Shown piece by piece: positions 8,238 to 17,227 of a DNA stretch of 64,000 nucleotides; positions within the stretch are counted from its first letter, which is position 1; each line of letters begins with the position of its first letter. The translations under genes were made by a program, and so were the position numbers. A model generated the notes under the pieces. It saw only the letters and a list, made by a program, of their open reading frames with translations. It was not told the DNA's origin and made no database searches. The DNA is from Kineosporia corallincola (GTDB lineage: Bacteria > Actinomycetota > Actinomycetes > Actinomycetales > Kineosporiaceae), in the NCBI RefSeq assembly GCF_018499875.1, contig NZ_JAHBAY010000023.1:1-64000 (forward strand), in the 5' to 3' direction.

Positions 8238-8810
8238 TCAGTTCATCGTCGGGTCGTCCGGATAGGTGGACACCAGCGCCAGTTCGCCGCGCTGCCGACG
8301 CAGCACCTCGCCCCACAGCCGTTCCGGGTGGTCGGTGAAGGCGTCCCGCGGCTCGGAGTCGACCACGAACCAGGCCCCCTCGGAGATCTCGCCCTCCAGC
8401 TGCCCGGCGGCCCAGCCGGCGTACCCGGCGAAGATCCGCAGTCCGGCCAGCCCGGGCACGATCACCTCCGGCGGGGCGTCCAGGTCGACCAGCCCGATCG
8501 AGCCGATCAGCAGCCGCACCCCGACCGGCTCCTGGCCGTGTCCCGGCATCGCGACCAGCCCGAGGGCCGAGTCGAGCTGCACCGGCCCGCCCTGGAACAA
8601 CCGCCCCGGTGCGGTGGTGTGTGGCTGCCAGGCCGGCAGCACCGACGAGACGTCAACCTCCATGGGGCGGTTCACCACGAGCCCGAGCGCGCCGTCGTCA
8701 CCGTGGTCGAGCATGAGGATGACCGTGCGGCGGAAGTTCTCGTCCTCCAGCGTCGGGCTCGCGACGAGGAGGCTGCCGCTCAGCCGACGGGTCCGGATGG
8801 GCATATGCAC
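8238..8810 (-). CDS. YqgE/AlgH family protein (UPF0301)
   Basis: Conserved protein of 190 aa. Family hallmarks are GSLLVASPTLEDENFRRTV near the N-terminus, DDGALGLVVNRP, then FQGGPVQ, and the FAGYAGWAAGQLEGEI segment followed by W-F. The fold is known from structures, while the biochemical role is unclear; AlgH was named from alginate regulation in Pseudomonas. The ATG at 8804 is an alternative start. Confidence 0.9.
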   Translation of the reverse strand: MHMPIRTRRLSGSLLVASPTLEDENFRRTVILMLDHGDDGALGLVVNRPMEVDVSSVLPAWQPHTTAPGRLFQGGPVQLDSALGLVAMPGHGQEPVGVRLLIGSIGLVDLDAPPEVIVPGLAGLRIFAGYAGWAAGQLEGEISEGAWFVVDSEPRDAFTDHPERLWGEVLRRQRGELALVSTYPDDPTMN

Positions 8811-8858
8811 ATCATCAGGGTCGAGGACCTCTCGATACAGCCCAAGCGGCAGACAGAC

Positions 8859-9223
8859 TCAGGCACGACGCCACGGAAACCGTGTGACGATGCCCACAGC
8901 GACGATCACACCGAGCAGATCGGCCACCACGTCGGCCGGATCGCCCGAGCGGTTCGGCAGCACGAAGTGCTGGAGCAACTCACTCACCACCGCGTGCCCG
9001 GCGAGCACCAGCGCGACCGGCCGCACCCGCAGCCCGGCCCACGCCGCCGTCAGCAGCACGGCGCCGAAGATCGCGAAGTGCACCGGCTTGTCGATCGGGA
9101 CGCCCCCGGTCGAGGGCGCCCGGGGCAGGTACAGAACCACCAGATGGACGACGACGGCGAGCGCGAACGCCACCGCCGGCCACGGCGCCAGGCGGGCCGG
9201 GCCGGTGGTGGTGGTCCGGGTGC

Positions 9224-9227
<4 letters not shown>
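8859..9227 (-). CDS. VanZ-like membrane protein
   Basis: Small integral membrane protein of 122 aa with four predicted helices. The pattern DKPVHFAIFGAVLLTAAW followed by SELLQHFVLPNRSGDPADVVADLLG, with conserved His, Glu, Gln and Asp residues, is typical of the VanZ-like family. Its function outside teicoplanin-resistance clusters is unknown. The start codon overlaps the stop of the malic enzyme gene by 4 bases, so the two are translationally coupled. Confidence 0.85.
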
Positions 9228-10618
<1,391 letters not shown>

Positions 10619-10680
10619 GCGCCTTATTCTTGCCCTTTCCGGGGGGTGCCGGTGACCATCCAGAGGCATTGGTCTCGGTG

Positions 10681-12489
10681 TTACCGGCGAAGGATGTCGA
10701 TCAGGTCGCCCGGCTCGCCGTCGATGAATCCCTGGTACTCGTCACAACCCATCCGACGCAGCAGGTCAAGGGTGGTCGGGGTCTCCACGCCCTCGGCCAC
10801 GACCAGCAGGCCCATGCCGTGGCCGAGCCCCAGCACCGACGACACCACGGCTCCCGCAGCGGTTCCCGCGGGCAGGTCGGCCACGAACGAGCGGTCCACC
10901 TTGAGCACGTCGACCGGCAGACCGCACAGGTACTGCAACGACGACCAGCCGGTGCCGAAGTCGTCGAGGGCGATCACCACCCCCAGCGCCTTGAGTTCGT
11001 GCAGCACCCGCCGCGCGGCGGCCGGGTCGTCGGAGAACGCGGTCTCGGTGACCTCCAGCACGAGCCGTTCCGGTGCCACCCCGGACTCCGCCAGGGCCCG
11101 TGCGACGCTGCGCGTGAGCCGCCCGCTGACCAGTTGCTTGGCCGAGACGTTGACCGCCAGGGCGAGCTGCGGGTCGGGCAGTTCGGCGAGGTCGGCCAGC
11201 GACTGCCGCAGCACCCAGTCGCCGAGCTCGACGATGCGCCCGGTGCGCTCGGCGATCGACAGGAACACCTCCGGCCCGAGCACGCCGAGTTCCGGGTGGC
11301 GCCAGCGCAGCAGCGCCTCCACCCCGGTGACCCGGCGGTCGCCGCAGGTGCGGCGGCTCTGGTAGACCAGCTCCAGCTCGCCGTCGCCGACCGCCCGGCG
11401 CATCGCGGTGGCCAGCTCGAGCCGTTCCTCCACGTTGTCGCGCAGGTTGGCGTCGAACAGCTCGTACCGCCCGCGACCGCGGCCCTTGGCGTGATACATC
11501 GCGGTGTCGGCGTCGTGCAGCAGGCTGGCCACCGGGTCGTCGCCGGCCGGCACCGTGTCGGCCACGGTGATGCCCACGCTGACCCCGGGCGACACCTCGG
11601 CGTCACCGATCACGATCGGCGTGTCGAGCACCTCGATGATCCGGGTGGCCATCGCGATCGCGTCGTTCACCCCGTCCACGGCCATCACCACGACGAACTC
11701 GTCACCGCCGAACCGGGCCACCAGGTCGGCCGACCGGCACCGGCGCCGCAGCCGCTGGGCCACCGCCACCAGCACCTGGTCGCCGACCGCGTGGCCGAGA
11801 CCGTCGTTGATGTCCTTGAACCCGTCCAGGTCGCAGAACAACACGGCCAGGCGACGACGCTGCCCCGGCCCGCCCGCCCCGGCCCCGACCCCGGTCGCCG
11901 TGCCCGCCTCGAGCCAGATCAGCGAGGATGCGAGTTCCTCCATCAGCACGGTGCGGTTCGGCAGGCCGGTCAGCGAGTCGTGGGTGGCACGGTGCGTGAG
12001 GTCGGTGTCATCGCTCGCGCCGGACCCGCCGGGGCCGAGCTCACGGTTGACGGCCACGACACCACGCGGGCCACCGGCCTGGTCGTAGAGGGCGGCCACG
12101 GTGGACTCGATCTCGACCACCTTGCCCGAGCGGCTGACCTGCCGCACCAGCCCCTGCCAGCGTCCCTGCACCTGGAGCTGCCGCCGGGCCGTGGAGGCGT
12201 CGCCCTCGGCGTGCACGGTGTCGACCAGGTCGGACCAGCGCCGCCCGATCGCCTCGGCCGCGCTGATCCCGTAGGTACGCTCGGCGGCCTCGTTCCAGTG
12301 CGTGACCAGATCGAACCGGTCGAGCCCGATCACCGCGTCGGGCAGGATGCGTAGCAGCGAGCCGATCACGTCGGAGGGGACCACGGCCGGACCGGCCGGA
12401 CGCGCGCCCACCGGAGACAGGGCGGGCACACCGAGCGCCGGGGGCGCCAACCGCAGCCCTCGGTTCTGATTCAGATCGGATTGCGTCAC
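10681..12489 (-). CDS. PAS-GGDEF-EAL cyclic-di-GMP protein
   Basis: Putative bifunctional c-di-GMP enzyme, 602 aa from GTG 12489. A short disordered N-terminus leads into a PAS domain (about 40-130), an intact GGDEF active site (261-265) and an EAL domain with its EAL motif (391-393), TET motif, DDFGTG loop (509-514), KVDRSFV and AEGVET motifs. Both diguanylate cyclase and phosphodiesterase activity are therefore possible. The final QGFIDGEP differs from the usual QGY-(x)-P ending. No membrane helix is seen, so it should be cytoplasmic. The start is uncertain: a TTG at 12618 is also in frame, but the stretch between is less GC-biased and looks like a promoter region. Confidence 0.85.
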   Translation of the reverse strand: MTQSDLNQNRGLRLAPPALGVPALSPVGARPAGPAVVPSDVIGSLLRILPDAVIGLDRFDLVTHWNEAAERTYGISAAEAIGRRWSDLVDTVHAEGDASTARRQLQVQGRWQGLVRQVSRSGKVVEIESTVAALYDQAGGPRGVVAVNRELGPGGSGASDDTDLTHRATHDSLTGLPNRTVLMEELASSLIWLEAGTATGVGAGAGGPGQRRRLAVLFCDLDGFKDINDGLGHAVGDQVLVAVAQRLRRRCRSADLVARFGGDEFVVVMAVDGVNDAIAMATRIIEVLDTPIVIGDAEVSPGVSVGITVADTVPAGDDPVASLLHDADTAMYHAKGRGRGRYELFDANLRDNVEERLELATAMRRAVGDGELELVYQSRRTCGDRRVTGVEALLRWRHPELGVLGPEVFLSIAERTGRIVELGDWVLRQSLADLAELPDPQLALAVNVSAKQLVSGRLTRSVARALAESGVAPERLVLEVTETAFSDDPAAARRVLHELKALGVVIALDDFGTGWSSLQYLCGLPVDVLKVDRSFVADLPAGTAAGAVVSSVLGLGHGMGLLVVAEGVETPTTLDLLRRMGCDEYQGFIDGEPGDLIDILRR

Positions 12490-12654
12490 GATGGAGCACA
12501 CAGTATCGCTTGCGTTGCATTGCGTGACGGCGATTGGTCCCGAATCGCCCTGTCGGTTACCTGAGAATTCGCTGGGGACACCGGTGTGTCCCGCTGCCGG
12601 AACCGCTGCCGCGGGCAAGCGCGCGCCTGATCCGAAGCGAGGGCGAAGCGAGTA

Positions 12655-13686
12655 TCAGGAGACCCGGACGGTGGACTCCCGCACGATCAGCTCCGGCAGG
12701 TACACCACCTGGCGGTGCCGGTGCCCGCCCCGGACGCCACCTTCCAGCGCGGCCGTCTCCTCGGCCAGCAGCTCGGCGGCGGTGCGGCCGATCTGGTGCC
12801 GGGGCTGACGCACCGAGGTGAGCGGCACGGCGGCCGCGGCGGCGAACTCGATGTCGTCGTAACCGACGATGGCCAGGTCTTCCGGCACGCGGATGCGCAG
12901 CCGGGTCATCTCCTGGAGCAGGCCGAGCGCCAGCAGGTCGTTCGCGCAGAAGGCGGCGGTGGGACGACGCGAGGCGGGCATCCCGGCCAGCCGCTGGCCG
13001 GCGGCGCGCCCCTCGGCCACGGTGAGGGCGGCGGTCGGCAGCTCGGTCAGCGTGGTGTCGCGGGCGGAGGCCCGCACCGCGTCCCGGAAACCGCTGAGCC
13101 GGTCCTGCACCTGACCCACCGAGTCCGGCCCCCCGACGAAGGCGATGCGCTCGTGCCCGCTCTCGGTCAGGTACTCCCCCGCCAGCCGGCCGCCGTACAC
13201 GTCGTCCACCGAGACCGAGCAGTAGCGGTCGCCGCCGGTGCGGTCGACCAGCACCACCGGCACGCCGACACCGGGCGGCAGCGAGGCGTCCACCCCGCCC
13301 GGGTCCACCGGGGTGACCAGCACACCACGCACCCGCTGCTCGAAAAGCAGCTCCATGTAGTCGTGTTCCCGCTGGCGCAGGTTGTCGCTGTTGCACAGGA
13401 ACACCGCCAGCCCGGCGTCCCGCGCCGCCTCCTCGACGCCGCGCGCGACGTCGGTGAAGAACGGGTTGGCGGCGTCGAGCACCAGGAAGCCGATGGTGCG
13501 GCTGGCCCCGGCGCGCAGGTGCCGCGCGGACTCGTTGCGCACGAAGCCGAGCTGCTCGATCGCGGCCTCGACCCGCGACCTGGTCGCCGCCCCCACCCGG
13601 TCGGGCCGGTTGAGCACGTTCGAGACCGTGCCCACCGAGACCCCGGCCGCGGCCGCGACGTCCTTCACGCTGACCGACGGACCCAC
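12655..13686 (-). CDS. LacI family regulator, likely rhamnose-related
   Basis: Repressor of 343 aa. The N-terminal HTH is SVSVKDVAAAAGVSVGTVSNVLNRP with the LacI hinge helix following; the effector domain has FFTDVARGVEEAA, GYDDIEFA and VRQPRHQIGRTAAELL. GTG 13686 was chosen because GAGGAG lies 6 bases upstream and the HTH starts directly after it. The gene is divergent from L-rhamnose mutarotase, and a LacI-type dyad lies in the shared upstream region, so rhamnose or a rhamnose metabolite is the probable inducer. A hairpin at its 3' end (12627-12660) separates it from the downstream GGDEF-EAL gene. Confidence 0.88.
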   Translation of the reverse strand: MGPSVSVKDVAAAAGVSVGTVSNVLNRPDRVGAATRSRVEAAIEQLGFVRNESARHLRAGASRTIGFLVLDAANPFFTDVARGVEEAARDAGLAVFLCNSDNLRQREHDYMELLFEQRVRGVLVTPVDPGGVDASLPPGVGVPVVLVDRTGGDRYCSVSVDDVYGGRLAGEYLTESGHERIAFVGGPDSVGQVQDRLSGFRDAVRASARDTTLTELPTAALTVAEGRAAGQRLAGMPASRRPTAAFCANDLLALGLLQEMTRLRIRVPEDLAIVGYDDIEFAAAAAVPLTSVRQPRHQIGRTAAELLAEETAALEGGVRGGHRHRQVVYLPELIVRESTVRVS

Positions 13687-13813
13687 CGCGTTCTCCTCAC
13701 GCACACTGCTGATCTCGCGATTGAAACGCCTCAGCGCCGTTTTGGCCACCACCGACGTGCCTCGCGGCCTGATCGAACGGGATCCGGGCCACCTGGCATG
13801 CTCCCACTGGGCC

Positions 13814-13825
13814 TGAATCGTTTCA
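13814..13825. promoter_or_regulatory. Candidate LacI-family operator in the rhaM promoter region
   Basis: TGAATCGTTTCA is a near-perfect dyad around a central CG (5 of 6 arm positions paired), the typical form of LacI-family operators. It lies 20 bases upstream of the proposed rhaM -35 box; a weaker copy, TGAAACGCCTCA (13722-13733), is near the regulator gene start. Confidence 0.5.
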
Positions 13826-13844
13826 AATCCACCTCCGCCGCCCC

Positions 13845-13873
13845 TCGACAAGCAGCCCCCGCCCGGCTACGAA
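13845..13873 (+). promoter_or_regulatory. Candidate rhaM promoter
   Basis: TCGACA (13845-13850) and TACGAA (13868-13873) are separated by 17 bases, and the ATG follows 7 bases after the -10. No ribosome site precedes the ATG, so the mRNA is probably leaderless. Confidence 0.5.
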
Positions 13874-13880
13874 TCTGTCC

Positions 13881-14222
13881 ATGAATCGCTACTGCTTCCT
13901 GCTCCAGGTTCGTCCGGAACGCCTGGAGGAGTACAAGGAACGCCACTCCCCGGTCTGGCCGGACATGCTGGCGGCGCTGCGCGACTCCGGCTGGACCAAC
14001 TACTCGCTCTTCGCCCGCCCCGACGGCCTGCTGGTCGGCTACGTGGAGGCGGAGGACCTGACCGCGGCGCAGGAGGCGATGGCCCGCACCGAGGTGAACG
14101 CGCGCTGGCAGGCCGGGATGTCCGAGTTCTTCGTCGGCCTGGACGGCCGCGCGCCGGACGAGGGCTTCCTGCTGCTGGACGAGGTGTTCAACCTGGAGGA
14201 CCAGCTCGGCGCCATCGGCTGA
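13881..14222 (+). CDS. rhaM: L-rhamnose mutarotase
   Basis: Interconverts alpha and beta anomers of L-rhamnose, feeding rhamnose isomerase. The 113-aa length and the pattern MNRYCFLLQVRPERLEEYKE, followed by RHSPVWPDM with the catalytic-type histidine at residue 22, match the RhaM/RhaU family. The C-terminus contains the family segment MSEFFVGLDGR. No other rhamnose catabolic gene is adjacent, so isomerase, kinase and transporter must be elsewhere. Transcribed away from a LacI regulator with a shared operator region. Confidence 0.93.
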   Translation: MNRYCFLLQVRPERLEEYKERHSPVWPDMLAALRDSGWTNYSLFARPDGLLVGYVEAEDLTAAQEAMARTEVNARWQAGMSEFFVGLDGRAPDEGFLLLDEVFNLEDQLGAIG

Positions 14223-14239
14223 CCGGGCTCCGAACCGGC

Positions 14240-14290
14240 CGTGGTCATGCGCGATTCGCCCTCGCCGGGCGGATCGCACATGACCACGGT
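14240..14290. terminator. Long hairpin between convergent rhaM and MFS genes
   Basis: CCGTGGTCATG (14240-14250) pairs with CATGACCACGG (14280-14290); inside it GCGAT-CGCCC and GGGCG-ATCGC also pair around a short loop, giving a stem of about 20 bp. Position between two convergent stops indicates a bidirectional terminator. Confidence 0.7.
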
Positions 14291-14298
14291 GGAACGGC

Positions 14299-15990
14299 TC
14301 AGGCGCGGGTCGGGCTCTGGTTCTGGTTCTGGTTCTGGCCAGGGCTCTGCGCGGCCTCATCGGTCACGGGGCGCTCGCCGTCTTCGAGCGGGGTCTCGCT
14401 CTCGCCGAAGCCCTCGGCCGCCGGGGTGATCGAGACGGTCTGGCGCAGGGCCACCTCCTCGATGAACAGCGTGGCGATCAGGCCGACGATGCCGACGACC
14501 GCGGCCACCACGAAGATCCGGGCTGTTCCGTCACCGTAGGCGGCGCGCACCACCTCGGCGATCGGGGCGGGCAGGCTCTTCACGTCGAGGGTGCTGCCGC
14601 CCGACGCCATCGACGAGGCGTCCACGCCGATGGCCACCAGGCCCTTGGCGATCAGGTCGGTGACGTGGTTCGAGAGCACCGCACCGAGCACGGTCACACC
14701 GACCGCACCACCGAGCGAGCGGAAGAACGCGATGACGCCGCTGGCGGCACCGATCTCCGAGACGTCGACGGTGTTCTGCACGGCCAGCACCAGGTTCTGC
14801 ATCGAGGCGCCGACACCGGCCCCGACGAAGACCATGTAGACCGCGATCAGGGCCAGCGACGTGGTGTGGTCGATCGTGCCGAGCAGGCCGAAACCGACCA
14901 CCAGCAGGGCGACTCCGCCCACGATGTAGCGCTTGTAGTAACCGGTCGAGACGATCAGCCGGCCGACGATGATCGAGGAGACCATCACGCCGAGCATGAG
15001 CGGCATGGTGAGAAGGCCCGCCTCGGTGGGCGAGTAGCCGCGGGCGACCTGGAAGTACTGGCCCAGGAACACCGAACCGCCGAACATCGCGATACCGACG
15101 GCCAGCGAGGCGACGACGGCCAGCAGGGTGGTGCGCTTGCTGATGATGGCCGGCGGGACCACCGGCTCCTTGACCCGGCGCTCCACCACCACGGCGAGGG
15201 CCAGGATCACGGCGGCGCCGATCAGGAAGGCAGCGGTCTGCCAGGACATCCAGGCGAAGTCGTCACCGGCGAAGGAGACCCAGATCAGCACGGCGCTGAC
15301 GGCCGCGGCGATCAGCGTGGCGCCGCCCCAGTCGATCGAGGCCTTGCGCGGGTGGTGCTCCAGGTGCAGCGTCTTCTGGATCAGGCCGAGCGCGATCACG
15401 GCCAGCGGCACGCAGACGTAGAAGCACCAGCGCCAGCCCAGCGAGCTGTCGACGATCACGCCGCCGATGAGCGGGCCGCTGACCGTCGCGAGCGCCATCA
15501 CCGAGCCGAGGTAGCCGTTGTAGCGGCCACGCTGGCGGGGCGGGATCATCGCGCCGATGACTGTCTGGGCCAGGGCGGTGATGCCGCCCATGCCGATGCC
15601 CTGGATCACGCGGAAACCGATCATCTCGCCGGTGTTCTGCGAGGCGCCGGACAGCGACGAGCCGATCACGAAGATCACGATCGACAGCTGGAGCAGGAAC
15701 TTCTTGTTGAACAGGTCGGACAGCTTGCCCCAGATCGGGGTGGTGGCCGTCATGGCCAGCAGCGTCGCGGTGACCAGCCAGGTGTAGGCGCGCTGGGTGC
15801 CGTCGAGGTCGGCGATGATCGTGGGCAGCGCGTTGCTGACGATGGTCGAGCTGACCATGCCGACGAACAGTGCCGCCAGGATGCCGACCAGCGCCTCGAC
15901 GATCTCGCGGTGCGACATCTCGGCCTGGTGGTGTGCCGGTGCGCCGCCTAAGGGCTGCTGCGACGGCGGGTTGACCGTGCTGGAACTCAT
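14299..15990 (-). CDS. MFS drug-efflux transporter (DHA2/EmrB-QacA type, 14 TM)
   Basis: Proton-driven multidrug exporter of 563 aa with about 14 hydrophobic helices. Helix 1 is followed by SSTIVSNALPTIIADLDGT and the motif TWLVTATLLAMTATTPIWGKLSD; the motif C-like region is GPLIGGVIVDSSLGWRWCFYV. The last 45 residues are hydrophilic and end with a Gln-Asn repeat encoded by CTGGTT repeats. The ATG overlaps the stop of the upstream marR gene by 4 bases, so this is a regulator-pump operon, probably induced when a toxic substrate releases the MarR repressor. Confidence 0.92.
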   Translation of the reverse strand: MSSSTVNPPSQQPLGGAPAHHQAEMSHREIVEALVGILAALFVGMVSSTIVSNALPTIIADLDGTQRAYTWLVTATLLAMTATTPIWGKLSDLFNKKFLLQLSIVIFVIGSSLSGASQNTGEMIGFRVIQGIGMGGITALAQTVIGAMIPPRQRGRYNGYLGSVMALATVSGPLIGGVIVDSSLGWRWCFYVCVPLAVIALGLIQKTLHLEHHPRKASIDWGGATLIAAAVSAVLIWVSFAGDDFAWMSWQTAAFLIGAAVILALAVVVERRVKEPVVPPAIISKRTTLLAVVASLAVGIAMFGGSVFLGQYFQVARGYSPTEAGLLTMPLMLGVMVSSIIVGRLIVSTGYYKRYIVGGVALLVVGFGLLGTIDHTTSLALIAVYMVFVGAGVGASMQNLVLAVQNTVDVSEIGAASGVIAFFRSLGGAVGVTVLGAVLSNHVTDLIAKGLVAIGVDASSMASGGSTLDVKSLPAPIAEVVRAAYGDGTARIFVVAAVVGIVGLIATLFIEEVALRQTVSITPAAEGFGESETPLEDGERPVTDEAAQSPGQNQNQNQSPTRA

Positions 15991-16511
15991 GCGTGGACCT
16001 TTCTCGTACTGCTCGTTTCACCGGTCGCCGGAGCCGCGCGGTGCGCCGTCGGATCGCCGCGGTGCGACGCCGGATCGTTTTCGTGAATGGCTTGCTGAAG
16101 GGCCTCGTCCAGCCGGACGAGCTGGGCGCAGAGTTGCTGCGCCTCCTCGTCGGTCCAGCCGCTCAGGGCCTGAGTCACCTGGGCGACCCGGGCCGAGCGC
16201 ATCTCGGCGAGCCGCTCGGTGCCGGCCTCGGTGACATGTGCCAGCCAGGCCCGCCCGTCCTGCGGATCGGGCCGGCGGGCCGTGAGCCCCGCCGCCTCGA
16301 GCACCGACAGCTGGCGGCTGACCACCGAGTTGTCCACACCCAGCAGCTCGGCCAGGCCGGAACAGCGCACCTCGCCCAGGCTCTCGACCTGGCTCAGCAG
16401 CATCATCGTGCTGAGGGAGAGGGGATGCCGGCCGGACAGCGACTTCATCGACCGGCCGAGCGACTGGAGCTGACGGAACAGATCGGAGACCGCCTCGGCG
16501 GTGACAGCCAT
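15987..16511 (-). CDS. MarR family regulator of the efflux operon
   Basis: Winged-helix repressor, 174 aa. The HTH is visible as LAELLGVDNSVVSRQLSVLEAAGLTARRPDPQDGRAWL, the recognition helix and beta-wing of MarR proteins, flanked by N- and C-terminal dimerisation helices. The ATG at 16511 places the coding start where a typical MarR begins; the upstream in-frame sequence overlaps the operator region. It is coupled to the MFS pump by a 4-base overlap. A perfect 14-bp palindrome 63 bases upstream is the likely operator, shared with the divergent second marR gene. Confidence 0.9.
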   Translation of the reverse strand: MAVTAEAVSDLFRQLQSLGRSMKSLSGRHPLSLSTMMLLSQVESLGEVRCSGLAELLGVDNSVVSRQLSVLEAAGLTARRPDPQDGRAWLAHVTEAGTERLAEMRSARVAQVTQALSGWTDEEAQQLCAQLVRLDEALQQAIHENDPASHRGDPTAHRAAPATGETSSTRKVHA

Positions 16512-16574
16512 GGCCGCCTTCTTCCAAGGGATATTTGCTTGCCTCAGACAACTATAGACGGAACCGTTGCACAG

Positions 16575-16588
16575 GGCAACTAGTTGCC
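16575..16588. promoter_or_regulatory. 14-bp palindromic MarR operator candidate
   Basis: GGCAACTAGTTGCC is a perfect palindrome between two divergent marR genes. Related half-sites GAGGCAA recur on either side (around 16545 and 16613), suggesting several binding sites for one or both regulators. Confidence 0.65.
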
Positions 16589-16640
16589 TCGTTCGGGGGA
16601 CGGGGCGGGCGCGAGGCAAGTGCGCTTATAAAGTGGCGGC

Positions 16641-17117
16641 GTGTCACAGGACGATCCACAGACCGCCCAGACCCCGACGCCGCGCGCCTACGTCACCATC
16701 GAGCAGGAGCTCACGGTGCTGATCCGGCGGGCGCGCAGCTTCTCCGCGCAGATGTCCCGGGAGTTCCACCCGGATCTGGAGCCGGGCGCCTACGCCATGC
16801 TGCTCTGGCTCGACGACGTGGGCTCGGCCCGGATGACCGAGATGGCGGCCTTCTTCGGCATCGGTAAGCCGACCGTGTCGCGCCAGCTCCAGCTGATGGA
16901 GAAGCTCGACCTGATCACCCGGGAGGTGGACGAGAACGACCGGCGGGCCCAGCGGCTCATGCTCACCGAGAACGGCGCCACCCTGGTGCACCGGGCCCGC
17001 GAGGCCCGGCGCGCGCACTACAAGGTCACCCTCGCGGACTGGCCCGACGACGATCTCGACCGCTTCGCCGAGCTGCTCACCCGTCTCAACGAGAGTCTCA
17101 GCCGGCCCACCAACTAG
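16641..17117 (+). CDS. MarR family regulator
   Basis: Second winged-helix MarR protein, 158 aa, with MTEMAAFFGIGKPTVSRQLQLMEKLDLITREVDENDRRAQRLMLT as HTH plus wing (given here only to mark residues about 66-110). The GTG start has TAAAGT (16629-16634) exactly 6 bases upstream and no ribosome site, so a leaderless transcript is likely. It is divergent from the marR-MFS operon and lies 110 bases before a flavoprotein oxidoreductase gene on the same strand, separated by a terminator. Its target could be either neighbour. Confidence 0.9.
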   Translation: MSQDDPQTAQTPTPRAYVTIEQELTVLIRRARSFSAQMSREFHPDLEPGAYAMLLWLDDVGSARMTEMAAFFGIGKPTVSRQLQLMEKLDLITREVDENDRRAQRLMLTENGATLVHRAREARRAHYKVTLADWPDDDLDRFAELLTRLNESLSRPTN

Positions 17118-17160
17118 GGACGACGCGAGACCGGCCAGGCTCCTCGTCGTCCTCGATTTT
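17118..17160 (+). terminator. Rho-independent terminator after marR
   Basis: GGACGACG (17118-17125) pairs with CGTCGTCC (17145-17152), with an inner GAG/CTC pair, and is followed by TCGATTTT. It starts directly at the marR stop codon. Confidence 0.7.
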
Positions 17161-17227
17161 CACCGTGCCGCCACCGTGCTGCCCTAGGGTCGGGTTGTCC
17201 ACGAAGAACCTGTGAATTCTGGGGAGC

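Noticed and set aside
14300-14345. CTGGTT microsatellite as an independent repeat element
   Set aside because: It is the coding sequence of the Gln-Asn tail of the MFS transporter, too short to treat as a separate element.
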